Shown piece after piece: positions 18,213 through 26,969 of a DNA stretch of 63,205 nt (within the stretch, counting starts at the first letter, position 1; each line of letters starts with the position of its first letter). The position numbers and the translations under genes are program-made. The notes beneath the pieces were generated by a model. It saw only the letters and a list, made by a program, of their open reading frames with translations. It was not told the origin of the DNA and ran no database searches. Origin of the DNA: Opitutia bacterium (GTDB taxonomy: Bacteria; Verrucomicrobiota; Verrucomicrobiia; Opitutales; Opitutaceae); the NCBI GenBank assembly GCA_016187925.1, contig JACPIS010000033.1:1-63205 (forward strand), in the 5' to 3' direction.

Positions 18213-19268
18213 GTGAACAATACCATCAAAATCAGCACCCGTCTCGTCGGGGCCGGACACCCCGCCTATGTGATCGCCGAGATGTCGGCGAACCATAACC
18301 AGGACTTCAACCGTGCGGTGGAGATCGTGCAAGCCGCCAAGGCGGCGGGGGCCGATGCCGTCAAGCTGCAGACCTATTCTGCCGACGCGCACACGATCGA
18401 CAGTCAGAAGACGGAGTTTAAAATCGCCGGAGGCACCGCGTGGGACGGCCAGACGCTCTACGGACTGTATCGCGACGCCTATATGCCGTGGGATTGGCAA
18501 CCCAAGCTCCAGAAGGCCGCCACGGAGTTGGGGCTCGATTTCTTTTCCGCGCCGGTGGACGCGACCAGCTTGGAGTTTCTCGAGACTCTGGCCGTGCCGG
18601 TCCACAAAATCGCTTCCTTCGAATTGGTGGATCTGCCCCTGGTCCGCCGGGTCGCGCAGACGGGCAAGCCCGCCATCATGTCCACCGGCATGGCTTCGCT
18701 GGCGGAGATCGATGACGCCGTGCGGGCTTTCCGCCAGGCTGGCGGGACGCAACTCGCCCTGCTCAAGTGCACGAGCGCCTACCCGTCGCTTCCGGAAGAG
18801 ATGAATTTACGCACCATCCCGCACCTCGCCGAGGCGTTCGGCGTGCCGGCCGGTCTATCCGATCATACGCTCGGCATCGCGGTGCCGGTCGCGGCCGTCG
18901 CGCTGGGCGCGTGCATCGTCGAGAAGCATTTCACCCTTTCCCGGGCGGAACCGGGGCCGGACAGCGCCTTTTCGCTCGAACCGGCCGAGTTTAAGGCGAT
19001 GGTCGAAGCGATCCGCATGACCGAGAAAGCACTCGGATCCGTGAACTACCGGATGACCGCCAAGGAGGAGGCGAGCCGGGTGTTCCGGCGTTCACTCTTC
19101 GTGGTGCAGGACGTGAAGGCCGGTGAACTGCTCACCGCGGCGAATGTCCGCAGCATACGCCCGGGCTGCGGATTGCCGCCGAAACACTGGGAACAGGTGA
19201 TCGGCCGCAAGGCGGCGCGAGACATCGAGCGCGGCACACCACTGGACTGGAGCCTGATTGCCGGATGA
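18213..19268 (+). CDS. pseI: Pseudaminic acid synthase
   Basis: 351 aa with a GTG start at 18213. It condenses the 2,4-diamido altrose sugar with phosphoenolpyruvate to give pseudaminic acid. NeuB-family features: YVIAEMSANHNQDFNRAV, DAVKLQTYSADAHTID, FFSAPVDATSLEFL, MSTGMASLAEID and GLSDHTLGIAVPVAAVALGA. The C-terminal ~65 residues form an antifreeze-like SAF domain (SLFVVQDVKAGELLTAANVR). It overlaps the PIG-L deacetylase gene by 4 bases. The AHTID segment fits PseI rather than NeuB or LegI. Confidence 0.94.
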   Translation: MNNTIKISTRLVGAGHPAYVIAEMSANHNQDFNRAVEIVQAAKAAGADAVKLQTYSADAHTIDSQKTEFKIAGGTAWDGQTLYGLYRDAYMPWDWQPKLQKAATELGLDFFSAPVDATSLEFLETLAVPVHKIASFELVDLPLVRRVAQTGKPAIMSTGMASLAEIDDAVRAFRQAGGTQLALLKCTSAYPSLPEEMNLRTIPHLAEAFGVPAGLSDHTLGIAVPVAAVALGACIVEKHFTLSRAEPGPDSAFSLEPAEFKAMVEAIRMTEKALGSVNYRMTAKEEASRVFRRSLFVVQDVKAGELLTAANVRSIRPGCGLPPKHWEQVIGRKAARDIERGTPLDWSLIAG

Positions 19269-19954
19269 AAACCGACCGTATCCTGATCGTCGCTGCGCAT
19301 CCCGATGACGAAGTCCTCGGTTGCGGCGGCACCATCGCGCGCCTCGCCACCGAAGGCGCCGCCGTCACGATCCTGATCCTCGCGAACGGCTTGTCCTCGC
19401 GGCCGGATTTCGACCCCGTGCGCGACGCTCCGCTTATGAAATTGCATCACGAGCGCGCGCAACGCGCCGGCGCGCTGCTCGGCGCCCGCGAGGTGGTGCT
19501 AGCAGGGTTTCCCGACCAGAAGATGGACACCGTGCCGCTGCTCGACATCACGCAGACCATCGAGCGGGAGATCGCGCGCGTGCAGCCCGAGATCGTCTTC
19601 ACCCAGCACGGGGGTGACCTGAACCAGGATCATGTGCTCACCTTCCGTGCGACGCTCGCCGCCACGCGGCCGATGGCGGGGCATCCGGTGAGGCGCGTCT
19701 ATGCCTACGAGGTCGGCTCGTCCACCGAATGGGCGTTTCAGCAATTCGAACCGGTGTTCCGGCCGCAGGTGTTTTTCGACATCACGGCGCACCTCGAGAC
19801 GAAGATCGCGGCGATGCAGGTTTACGAGAGCGAGGCGCGGGCGTTTCCACATCCTCGTTCACCGGAGGCGCAGCGCGCGCAGGCGCAGCGCTGGGGCAGC
19901 ACCGTGGGCGTCCATGCCGCCGAGGCGTTCGCCTGTATTCGCGACCTGCGGTGA
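19265..19954 (+). CDS. PIG-L/LmbE family N-deacetylase
   Basis: 229 aa. The zinc motif AAHPDDEVLGCGGTIA at the N-terminus is intact (AHPDDE), with the third ligand in QDHVLTFRA. PIG-L enzymes remove N-acetyl groups from GlcNAc-type sugars. In this operon it could deacetylate an acetamido group on the nonulosonic acid or its precursor, creating a free amine for formylation or another acyl group; this is inferred. The start overlaps the pseI stop (ATGA). Confidence 0.9.
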   Translation: MKTDRILIVAAHPDDEVLGCGGTIARLATEGAAVTILILANGLSSRPDFDPVRDAPLMKLHHERAQRAGALLGAREVVLAGFPDQKMDTVPLLDITQTIEREIARVQPEIVFTQHGGDLNQDHVLTFRATLAATRPMAGHPVRRVYAYEVGSSTEWAFQQFEPVFRPQVFFDITAHLETKIAAMQVYESEARAFPHPRSPEAQRAQAQRWGSTVGVHAAEAFACIRDLR

Positions 19955-19981
19955 CCGCCCTGGCGTCCTGTCGATCCCTTT

Positions 19982-20794
19982 ATGAAAAACACCTCGCAAC
20001 CCGCGGTCGAACTCGCCACCCGCTACAAGGCAGAGATCGGCGCCATCACTGAGCTGGTCGAACCCAGCATCCACGTCTTCGCGCATTTGCTGGAACTGCA
20101 GAAGTCGCTTAATGTTGCCGGCGACATGTTGGAGACAGGCGTGTTTCGGGCAGGGACGGCGTCGCTGCTGGCCGCGGGGCTGCAGGGGAACGAGCGACTG
20201 TTCCTGATTGATCCGACCCAGAATGTGGACGTGAACCGGCAGACGATCGAGCGCTTCGCGCGGACCCAGCCGGAGCAACTCGTTTTTCACGTGCTCGATT
20301 CGATGGCGGTGAACAAGTGGCGCGAGAGCATGCTGTCACCTGCGGTGCCGCTCGTGCGCTTCGCGCACATCGACGGGGAGCACAGCTACGATGCCGTCTA
20401 TTCCGACCTGGACCTGTCCCGGCGCTATCTCACCGGCGGCGGGGTGATCGTGCTCGATGATATCTTCAACATGAATTCGGCGTGCTGCACGCATGCGCTG
20501 TTCGACTATCTGCGCGACCAGCCGCTGCTGCAACTCGTGGCCATGGGTTTCCGCAAGGCCTACCTGTGCGAGAGCCGCCATGTCGCCAGTTACCGGCGGT
20601 TCTTCGTCCGGCTGCCCGAATTGCTCGCGCAGACAGCCAACCTGCACGTCCGGCTCTGTTTTAACAGTTGGGCGCACGAGCGCTCCTACGTGACGTTCGA
20701 TGCATGCGAGCCGAACGCGCCGCACTATCAGATCATTGGCAAGCGCTTTGCCCGGCTGGAGGAGGCGCTGGCGGCGCTGGAAACGTTGCCCTGA
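19982..20794 (+). CDS. Class I SAM methyltransferase (Methyltransf_24 type)
   Basis: 270 aa. The sequence shows MLETGVFRAGTASLLAAGL (SAM loop region), a conserved acidic step LFLIDPTQNVD, and FAHIDGEHSYDAVYSDLDL with GGVIVLDDI, a pattern shared by O-methyltransferases for sugars. It is the last gene of the pse operon, ending 7 bases before the convergent glycosyltransferase gene, with no clear terminator between. It is the third methyltransferase of the cluster; the substrate is unknown. Confidence 0.82.
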   Translation: MKNTSQPAVELATRYKAEIGAITELVEPSIHVFAHLLELQKSLNVAGDMLETGVFRAGTASLLAAGLQGNERLFLIDPTQNVDVNRQTIERFARTQPEQLVFHVLDSMAVNKWRESMLSPAVPLVRFAHIDGEHSYDAVYSDLDLSRRYLTGGGVIVLDDIFNMNSACCTHALFDYLRDQPLLQLVAMGFRKAYLCESRHVASYRRFFVRLPELLAQTANLHVRLCFNSWAHERSYVTFDACEPNAPHYQIIGKRFARLEEALAALETLP

Positions 20795-20801
20795 GGATGG
20801 C

Positions 20802-22700
20802 TCAATGGACCGCCTGTGGCCGGACTGGCGATGTATGGCCGGCCCGGTCGGCCATGGCGCTGAGTTTCTGCCCGATGGCCATGAAGGTGGGGGTGCGGAG
20901 CAGCACGGAGCCGGTCCGGCGGGCCAGGGTTTTGAAATCGCCCGGTTCCCCCGTGTTTGCGTGACGCATCAGAGCATCAAGCAGTGGTGAGGCGGTGTTT
21001 TTCAGCACCAGCTCAAGTTGCGGCAGCGTGAGTTTGGCGGCCGCACTCTCGAGTGCGTGAACGGCATCTTTGGTCGCTCCCAGCCGGATGAGACCGAGGA
21101 CAAGAACCGAGTGCGCGGCATCATCCCCGGGATTAAAGTCCGCCATGAGACGGGCAATGTCGGCAGACCGGACAAACTCTCCCTTCTGAAACAGATCGAT
21201 CAGGCGCTTCCGCAAATCGTCGTAGTCGGGACGCAGGCAGTGCCCGCGGAAGGGGCTTTTGAATTCGTAGTCGGAAATCTGCTCGGTGACAAAGTGCTGG
21301 AACGGGTCGCCAAAGGTGTTGAGATAATAGCCGTAGCGGAGGGCGTGCTCGCGTGGTTTCGGCGGCAGCTCGGCCCGGCAAAGCAGGTCCAGTAATTCCT
21401 CTTCGTTGGCGACCTCATATTGCGCGTCGAGGCCGTCGTAGAAACTGAAGTCGCCGCAGATGGCGGGCCGGCCCCAATAAGTGGCTTCAATGCCGATGGT
21501 GGACCCGAACGTCAGCACACGATCCGCGCCTTCGAGCAGCGCGTAGGAATCCGTCTTCTCATCGGGCCGGATGAGAGTGACGTTAGAAAGAGAGACCGTC
21601 GCTTCGGTCCAGCGCTGCACGGTCGCGGGGCTCTTGTCGTTCGGGTGCACGCGAACCCAGAGATGGGTGGCGGGACTCCGGGTGGCCAGCAGCTGCGCGA
21701 TGCGCCGCAGAGCGCCCACTTGGTCGGGATAGATTTTCCCGACAGTGTTGCCACCGATGGCGGCAAATTCGAATTCCGAGGAAGTGAAGAACACGAGGCG
21801 CCGTGCGGCGCGGTCCCAGTCGGCCGGTGTGCGGCCGGCTTCCTGCTGCTTCACATGGCTGAACCAGGATTTTTCCACGCGTTGCCGGCGTTCGAGGAAG
21901 AAGGCCTCGGCTAGAGGTACGGTTTGTGGATGCCCCGCCGCATGCGCCCAAGCCGCTTTTGTCCGGTCACGGAAAGCCGTCTTCTCGTGCGGGAGGGAAT
22001 CCCGATAAAGAGCGAACTTGCGGAAATCCGAGCCACGTTCGTGGGTGTAGTAAGGGACGCCGAGCTGCTCGCAGGCGCGCACCGCCGCGCGCATTACGCT
22101 CCAGCGTCCATTGTAGATGTAGACGCGGTCATAACGGCTGGCAGCGAGCAGCCGCTTAAAGGCCAGGAAGGCAGCCACAGCGGAATAGATCGTGCGATGG
22201 ATGACGGCGGCATGCAGTTTGGTGTCGAGCGTCACGGCTCGGGCGAAGTCGATCAGCGAGGAAAGTGCCGCCAGGCCCGCGTCGAAGCCGTCGAAACAGT
22301 ACCGGCGCAGTGCCTCTTGGTCGGCGAACTTCCGCGGGAGCCCGGCGAGGCGGGCAAGGTCATCCGGAGCGAGCGCGCGCAGTGCACCATGGATGGGCAC
22401 GGCGCGCGCGAGTTGGGCCGCGCCTTGCAGGCTGCGGCTGACGCACTGGATACAGCGTTGGGTTTCGTGCAGCGGATTGAGCTGACAGGAGGGCAGCTCG
22501 GCATCGCAGAGCACGAGTTCGACCTGATCGCCCAGATCCAAGTGCCGCTGCGCGATTTCTAGGTCCGTCTCAAAATGTGGCGTCGAAAACGCCAAGGGCG
22601 CATAGACCAGCACGCGTCGGGGCGCTCGGTCGGGAAGGAAGGCTTGGCTGATCGTGAGATCAGAGACTGGGGCGGGCGATGATTCGGGGAAAATGGGCAT
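20802..22700 (-). CDS. Capsule-type GT-B glycosyltransferase, candidate Pse transferase
   Basis: 632 aa, cytosolic. The N-terminal half has RRVLVYAPLAFSTPHFETD and YDRVYIYNGRWSVMRAAVRA; the C-terminal half has LWVRVHPNDKSP and ADRVLTFGSTIGIEATYWGR, the pattern seen in Kps/capsule-type transferases that use CMP-sugars. The last ~130 residues are helical and TPR-like. No MAF-family flagellin transferase is seen in the window, so this is a candidate for moving Pse from CMP-Pse onto flagellin; that is inference from position. It is convergent with the pse operon and divergent from the next GT gene. Confidence 0.7.
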   Translation of the reverse strand: MPIFPESSPAPVSDLTISQAFLPDRAPRRVLVYAPLAFSTPHFETDLEIAQRHLDLGDQVELVLCDAELPSCQLNPLHETQRCIQCVSRSLQGAAQLARAVPIHGALRALAPDDLARLAGLPRKFADQEALRRYCFDGFDAGLAALSSLIDFARAVTLDTKLHAAVIHRTIYSAVAAFLAFKRLLAASRYDRVYIYNGRWSVMRAAVRACEQLGVPYYTHERGSDFRKFALYRDSLPHEKTAFRDRTKAAWAHAAGHPQTVPLAEAFFLERRQRVEKSWFSHVKQQEAGRTPADWDRAARRLVFFTSSEFEFAAIGGNTVGKIYPDQVGALRRIAQLLATRSPATHLWVRVHPNDKSPATVQRWTEATVSLSNVTLIRPDEKTDSYALLEGADRVLTFGSTIGIEATYWGRPAICGDFSFYDGLDAQYEVANEEELLDLLCRAELPPKPREHALRYGYYLNTFGDPFQHFVTEQISDYEFKSPFRGHCLRPDYDDLRKRLIDLFQKGEFVRSADIARLMADFNPGDDAAHSVLVLGLIRLGATKDAVHALESAAAKLTLPQLELVLKNTASPLLDALMRHANTGEPGDFKTLARRTGSVLLRTPTFMAIGQKLSAMADRAGHTSPVRPQAVH

Positions 22701-22957
22701 ACGAGAGCAGGGCTATTCAGCAATTACGGTGCCTTCTCTCAGTGAAGGCGGGTAATCCATTCTTTGCGTGGAAGTAGTGCGATTCTAGATATTGTTAAGG
22801 GTTCCGACGGGCAATAATTGCCGCTGCGAAAAGCCTGCCGTGACGAAGCGGCCATTTTCGCGTTTTTTCTCAGAGGACGAATGCGCCAAAATTTTACTGG
22901 ATAGAGATATGCGACGCATGCAATCGCCTTGGCAGGTGTCCTGCTAAATCGAAGGGA
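22701..22957. other. Divergent intergenic region
   Basis: 257 bases between two divergent glycosyltransferase genes, more AT-rich than the genes. It must hold promoters for both, but I see no sigma-28 or clear sigma-54 site. A weak TTGTTA-17-TAATTG pairing near 22792-22820 is the best sigma-70-like candidate. Confidence 0.4.
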
Positions 22958-24637
22958 ATGAATTCTACCCCGGGCAGCTCAATCTCATCCAGCGCAGCGC
23001 AAACCAAGCAAACTCCCGACGGCGCGCCGGTTGACAGCATACTTCCGCCGGCGGGAGAGAGTATCAGCGTGGAGCGATTGCGCGCAGCGTTGGAGCGAGC
23101 GGAGACTGCGGCGGAGTGCGTGGAAGTGGCCGGACTAGCCGAGCAGATCGGGGAGGCTGAACTGCATCGCCAGGCCTTGGGCCGGGCGGTGGGACTCGAC
23201 CGGCATTGCCAGACCGCCTTGCTGACCCTCGCGGCGCATGCCAGCGCCGAGGGAGACAAGGCATCGACTTTCGCCTTTCTGGAGGAGGCGTCGCGGGCGG
23301 GCGTGCTGCCTGACGACGTCCGGCCGGTGTTGCAGGAATTGTTCGGCCAGGTGGCCGGCGAAGAGAGCTTGCAAAACTACTTGAGGGCTATCGGCCGGAC
23401 TCCGGTGAAAAAGGCCGCGAAATCACTGTCCATCCTCCTGGTCACAAATTTGTTTCCACCGCAGGAATTGGGGGGCTACGGGCGCATGATGTGGGAGTTT
23501 GCTCACGGACTGCTCGAGCGCGGGCACCGGGTGCGCGTGCTCACGGCGGATGTGACGGAGTTCGGCCATCAGGCACCGAGCGAAGAAGAGAGCGCAATGG
23601 AGCGGCATGTCATGCGTACGCTCAAGTTGGTCGGCACGTGGGTGGGCGGTCGCGGCGTGATGCTTGATGATCGCAACGAGATTGTCCGACGCTTGCGCGA
23701 CAACGCCGCGCGTGTGCGCACAGCGATCGTCAAGTCCGAGGCTGATCTCCTGCTGGCCGGTAATCTCGACTTTCTCGGCATGCCAGCCCTCCAGCCTGCG
23801 TTTGCGCAGCGCGTTCCCGTGTTGCATGCGCTGGCCAACGCCTCGCCGGGATACTCCGTGCCGGAGTTGCCGGCGGGAGTTTCCTATTGGGTGGCCCCTT
23901 GCAGCGATTGGAATGGGCAGGTGCTGCGGGACGCCGGTTACGAGCCGGCGCGGGTTGAGACGCTTTATCCCGGCGCACGCATCGACCGTTTTTTCCGGCT
24001 TTTCCTGCCCGACACCAGACGGCTGCGGATTTGCTATGCCAGTCTGGTGCTGCCCTACAAAGGGGCGGACACACTTGTGCAGGCGTTGGGCCGTTTGCAT
24101 GCGGCCGGAATGGATTTCTCGGCTGAAATTGCGGGCGACGCCCCCGATCCGGTTTTTTTGCAGGGCTTGCAAGACTTTGTCCGCGCACAGGGCATGGAGA
24201 GCAAAGTCCACTTTACCGGATTTCTCGATCGCGCGGGGCTGGCGGGACTTTTCGCGCGAAGTAACGTGCTGGTTTTCCCGAGCAAATTCGAGGAGCCGTT
24301 CGGCATCTCGCAAGTGGAGGCATTGGCGGCCGGTCTGGTGGTCGTGACCAGTGGCACCGGCGGAGCCAAGGAAATCATCCGAGACGGAATTGACGGCGTG
24401 CGGTTCCTGGCCGGGAACGATGCGGATCTGGCCGGTAAACTGGCTGCGCTGGCGCAAGAACCCTCTCAGATGGTGCGGCTGCAAAGATACGCTCAAGCCC
24501 GGGCAGTGCGTTTTTCCGTCCAGAACGCCGTGGAGAAAATCGAGACTCTGGCCGCCGGGATGCACCAGGCACTCGAGGAGGCCGAGCTCGCTCTGCCCGA
24601 ACTAGACGTTGCTCCGGTGGCTCCCGGCAAAGAGTGA
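22958..24637 (+). CDS. GT4 family glycosyltransferase with helical N-terminal domain
   Basis: 559 aa. Residues ~25-145 are a helical, TPR-like region (ERLRAALERAETAAECVEVA). Residues ~155-540 are GT-B family 4: LLVTNLFPPQELGGYGRMMW (acceptor loop), RICYASLVLPYKGADTLVQA and the donor-site EX7E motif in KFEEPFGISQVEALAAG. These enzymes use nucleotide-sugar donors and retain configuration. Together with the minus-strand GT (20802-22700) and the OGT-like protein, it completes a set of three glycosyltransferases beside the flagellins. The acceptor is unknown. Confidence 0.88.
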   Translation: MNSTPGSSISSSAAQTKQTPDGAPVDSILPPAGESISVERLRAALERAETAAECVEVAGLAEQIGEAELHRQALGRAVGLDRHCQTALLTLAAHASAEGDKASTFAFLEEASRAGVLPDDVRPVLQELFGQVAGEESLQNYLRAIGRTPVKKAAKSLSILLVTNLFPPQELGGYGRMMWEFAHGLLERGHRVRVLTADVTEFGHQAPSEEESAMERHVMRTLKLVGTWVGGRGVMLDDRNEIVRRLRDNAARVRTAIVKSEADLLLAGNLDFLGMPALQPAFAQRVPVLHALANASPGYSVPELPAGVSYWVAPCSDWNGQVLRDAGYEPARVETLYPGARIDRFFRLFLPDTRRLRICYASLVLPYKGADTLVQALGRLHAAGMDFSAEIAGDAPDPVFLQGLQDFVRAQGMESKVHFTGFLDRAGLAGLFARSNVLVFPSKFEEPFGISQVEALAAGLVVVTSGTGGAKEIIRDGIDGVRFLAGNDADLAGKLAALAQEPSQMVRLQRYAQARAVRFSVQNAVEKIETLAAGMHQALEEAELALPELDVAPVAPGKE

Positions 24638-24660
24638 AACTTCTGACCTGACGGGAAAGC

Positions 24661-24694
24661 AAAAAGACCCCGGGATGGGACCGGGGTCTTTTTG
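24661..24694. terminator. Bidirectional terminator between GT4 and flagellin
   Basis: AAAAAGACCCCGG and CCGGGGTCTTTTT form a perfect stem around GATGGGA-type loop bases. A-tract and T-tract flanks let it act on both strands, ending the plus-strand GT4 gene and the minus-strand flagellin gene. Confidence 0.92.
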
Positions 24695-24826
24695 ACGGAT
24701 AGAGGTGGGCCCCTCAGTCCGCCGGTTGGGTCGGCGTGGCTGGCTCCGGTCCGCCCTAGCCCGGCCGCCCTTGCGGGCGACCGGGGGGTTGGGCGAATCA
24801 GAACACAACCACTAGAACAAACCGGT

Positions 24827-25639
24827 TTACTGGATGAGACGCAGAGCGACCTGGGCGCTCTGGTTCGCCTGGGCGAGCATCGCCGTGCCGGATTGGACGA
24901 GGATGTTCCACCGAGCGAGCTGGGTGGATTCCTCGGCCACGTCGACATCGGAGATGCGGCTGTTGGCGGCCTCGAGGTTGGCCTTGTTGACCGTGAGGAC
25001 TTCCGAAGCGAAGCCGAGGCGGCTCTGCTCGGCACCGTTGTTGGCGCGCATCGTCGCGACGTTGCCGATCGCGGAGGTGATGTTCGCCAGCGTGATGCCG
25101 CTGAGGGCGGTGACGCCCGTGGCGGTGATGGTGCCGACACCCGAGGTCGAGGTGGACAGCTGCTTGGCGCTGACCGTCACGGTCTGGGAGCCGTCTTCCG
25201 AAACCTGCACGGACAGCGAGGAGGCACTGAACAGTGAGACACCGTTGAACGTTTCACTGGTGAGGGACGACAGTTCGCTCTTGAGCTGCGTGAACTCGGC
25301 ATCGTAGTTCGACTTGTCCGTGCTGTTCTTGGTCGGATCGGCGTAGAGGGTCTTGAGCTCGCTGATGCGGTCAAGAACCTTGCCGGCGACTTTGAGCACA
25401 CCGTCCTGCGTTTGCAGGAAGGACACGGAGTTACCGATGTTGCTGGCAGCCGCGCCGGAACGTTTGGCGGCGGCAGACAACTTCATCGACACAGCGAGAC
25501 CACCGGCATCGTCTGCCGGATTCACGATTTTCGAGCCGCTGGACAACCGGTTAAGGCTGCGTTGCAGCATCGCGTTCGAGGCGGCCAGGTTGTTCGAGGC
25601 AACCGTCGCCGAGTAGTTGGTATTAATCACGACTGACAT
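24827..25639 (-). CDS. fliC: Flagellin (short), second copy
   Basis: 270 aa. D0/D1 regions are intact at both ends: SVVINTNYSATVASNNLAAS with SLNRLSSGSKIVNPADDAGG at the N-terminus, and IRDVDVAEES-like ISDVDVAEESTQLAR plus TAMLAQANQSAQVALRLI at the C-terminus. Only ~60 residues, rich in Ser and Thr (ASSLSVQVSEDGSQTVTVSA), separate them, so large D2/D3 domains are absent and this stretch is the likely glycan site. It is roughly 85-90% identical by eye to the upstream flagellin, so a recent tandem duplication. Unlike that copy, it has no clear sigma-28 site within its own 198-base upstream gap. Confidence 0.96.
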   Translation of the reverse strand: MSVVINTNYSATVASNNLAASNAMLQRSLNRLSSGSKIVNPADDAGGLAVSMKLSAAAKRSGAAASNIGNSVSFLQTQDGVLKVAGKVLDRISELKTLYADPTKNSTDKSNYDAEFTQLKSELSSLTSETFNGVSLFSASSLSVQVSEDGSQTVTVSAKQLSTSTSGVGTITATGVTALSGITLANITSAIGNVATMRANNGAEQSRLGFASEVLTVNKANLEAANSRISDVDVAEESTQLARWNILVQSGTAMLAQANQSAQVALRLIQ

Positions 25640-25837
25640 GGTATCTATCCTTGATTTTTGCGACCTTCCGTCGTCGCCACGTATCCGGATAAGCGGCGCC
25701 GGATCGCGCCGTCTGGGGCATGTGCCTCAAGAGGGTGGCGCGCCGCAAAACGCGCCAAAGGGGGACATATAGACAACCGCTTCTATTTCAGACGCGGGAG
25801 AGCCGGGGGACTAGTCCGGCTCCGCCCGCGGACTCGA

Positions 25838-26650
25838 TCAGCCCAAGAGCTTGAGCGCGATCTGGGCGCTCTGGTTCGCTTGGGCGAGCATGGCCGTGCC
25901 GGACTGGACGAGGATGTTGTAGCGGGCGAGCTGGGTGGACTCGGACGCGACGTCGACGTCGATGATGCGGCTGTTGGCGGATTCGAGGTTGGCCTTGTTA
26001 ACCGTGAGCACCTCTGCGGCGAAGCCGAGGCGGCTCTGCTCGGCACCGTTGTTGGCGCGCATCGTCGCAACGTTGCCAATCGCGGTGGTGATGGCCGCCA
26101 AAGCGAGGCCGCTGAGGGCGGTGGCCGAGGTGGCGGTGATGGCACCGACGCCCGAGGTCGAGGTGGCCAGCTGCTTGGCGCTGATTGTCACGGTGGAGGA
26201 ACCGTCCTCCGAGACACCGACCGAGAGGCTGGAGGCGCCGAAGAGCGAGACGCCGTTGAACGTTTCGCTGGTGAGGGACGACAGCTCGCTCTTGAGCTGG
26301 GTGAACTCCGCATCGTAGTTCGACTTGTCCGTGGCGTTCTTGGTCGGATCAGCGTAGAGGGTCTTCAGCTCACCGATACGCTCGAGCACCTTGCCGGCGA
26401 CCTTGAGCACGCCATCCTGCGACTGCAGGAAGGAGACCGAGTTGCCGATGTTGGTGACGACGGCGCCGGACCGCTTGGCGGCGGCGGACAGCTTCATCGA
26501 GACGGCGAGACCGCCCGCATCATCGGACGGATTGACGATTTTCGAGCCGCTGGAGAGCCGGTTCAGGCTCTTCTGCAACATTTCGTTGGAGGCGGCGAGG
26601 TTGTTCGACGCGACGGTCGCGGCGAAGTTGGTATTGATGACGACTGACAT
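25838..26650 (-). CDS. fliC: Flagellin (short), first copy
   Basis: 270 aa filament subunit. It has the same architecture as its neighbour: N-terminal D0/D1 (SVVINTNFAATVASNNLAAS, SLNRLSSGSKIVNPSDDAGG), a Ser/Thr-rich centre and C-terminal TAMLAQANQSAQIALKLLG. It is exported by the flagellar type III system with no signal peptide. A sigma-28-type promoter lies ~100 bases upstream. A weak hairpin (GAGCCGG/CCGGCTC, 25800-25822) sits between the two flagellin genes without a T-tract, so read-through into the second copy is plausible. Confidence 0.96.
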   Translation of the reverse strand: MSVVINTNFAATVASNNLAASNEMLQKSLNRLSSGSKIVNPSDDAGGLAVSMKLSAAAKRSGAVVTNIGNSVSFLQSQDGVLKVAGKVLERIGELKTLYADPTKNATDKSNYDAEFTQLKSELSSLTSETFNGVSLFGASSLSVGVSEDGSSTVTISAKQLATSTSGVGAITATSATALSGLALAAITTAIGNVATMRANNGAEQSRLGFAAEVLTVNKANLESANSRIIDVDVASESTQLARYNILVQSGTAMLAQANQSAQIALKLLG

Positions 26651-26753
26651 GGTATCTTCCTTGATTTTTGAGTGCGACGTCCGTGTCGCAATCGGCTCCG
26701 GGAGAATCGGCCCTGGAGCGGACCGGCCTTGTTTCTGATTCGCGGCAGGGGAA

Positions 26754-26781
26754 GTATCGTCGCGGAGGGTGAAAAAATTTA
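26754..26781 (-). promoter_or_regulatory. sigma-28 promoter for flagellin
   Basis: Minus strand TAAATTTT-N12-GACGATAC; the -35 starts with TAAA and the -10 matches 6/8. The spacer is one base longer than the other sites in the window. Predicted +1 is near 26747. Confidence 0.68.
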
Positions 26782-26906
26782 GCGACTTGGCGCAGAATTA
26801 TTTTTTCGGGCCGCGTTGGCGCGGGGCAGAGCGGGGCGGGTTTTCACTCGGCGGCGGGCCGGCCCGGGCGGAGACGAAAATCCGCCGAAAATAGCCTCTG
26901 AAAGAT

Positions 26907-26933
26907 TTAACTTCCGGCGGGGCGTGCCGATGA
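26907..26933 (+). promoter_or_regulatory. sigma-28 promoter for fliD
   Basis: TTAACTTC-N11-GCCGATGA, 7/8 match in the -10. Predicted +1 is ~26940, 30 bases before the fliD ATG. The rest of the 319-base gap between flagellin and fliD holds only this and the divergent flagellin promoter. Confidence 0.78.
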
Positions 26934-26969
26934 AGGGTGCGGACAATTGTCTCTTCTTAACTCATCCCT

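Noticed and set aside
25640-25837. sigma-28 or sigma-54 promoter for the second flagellin
   Set aside because: TGGCGCGTTTTGC has the wrong GG-GC spacing for sigma-54, and no TAAA/GCCGAT pair with an 11-12 base gap was found.
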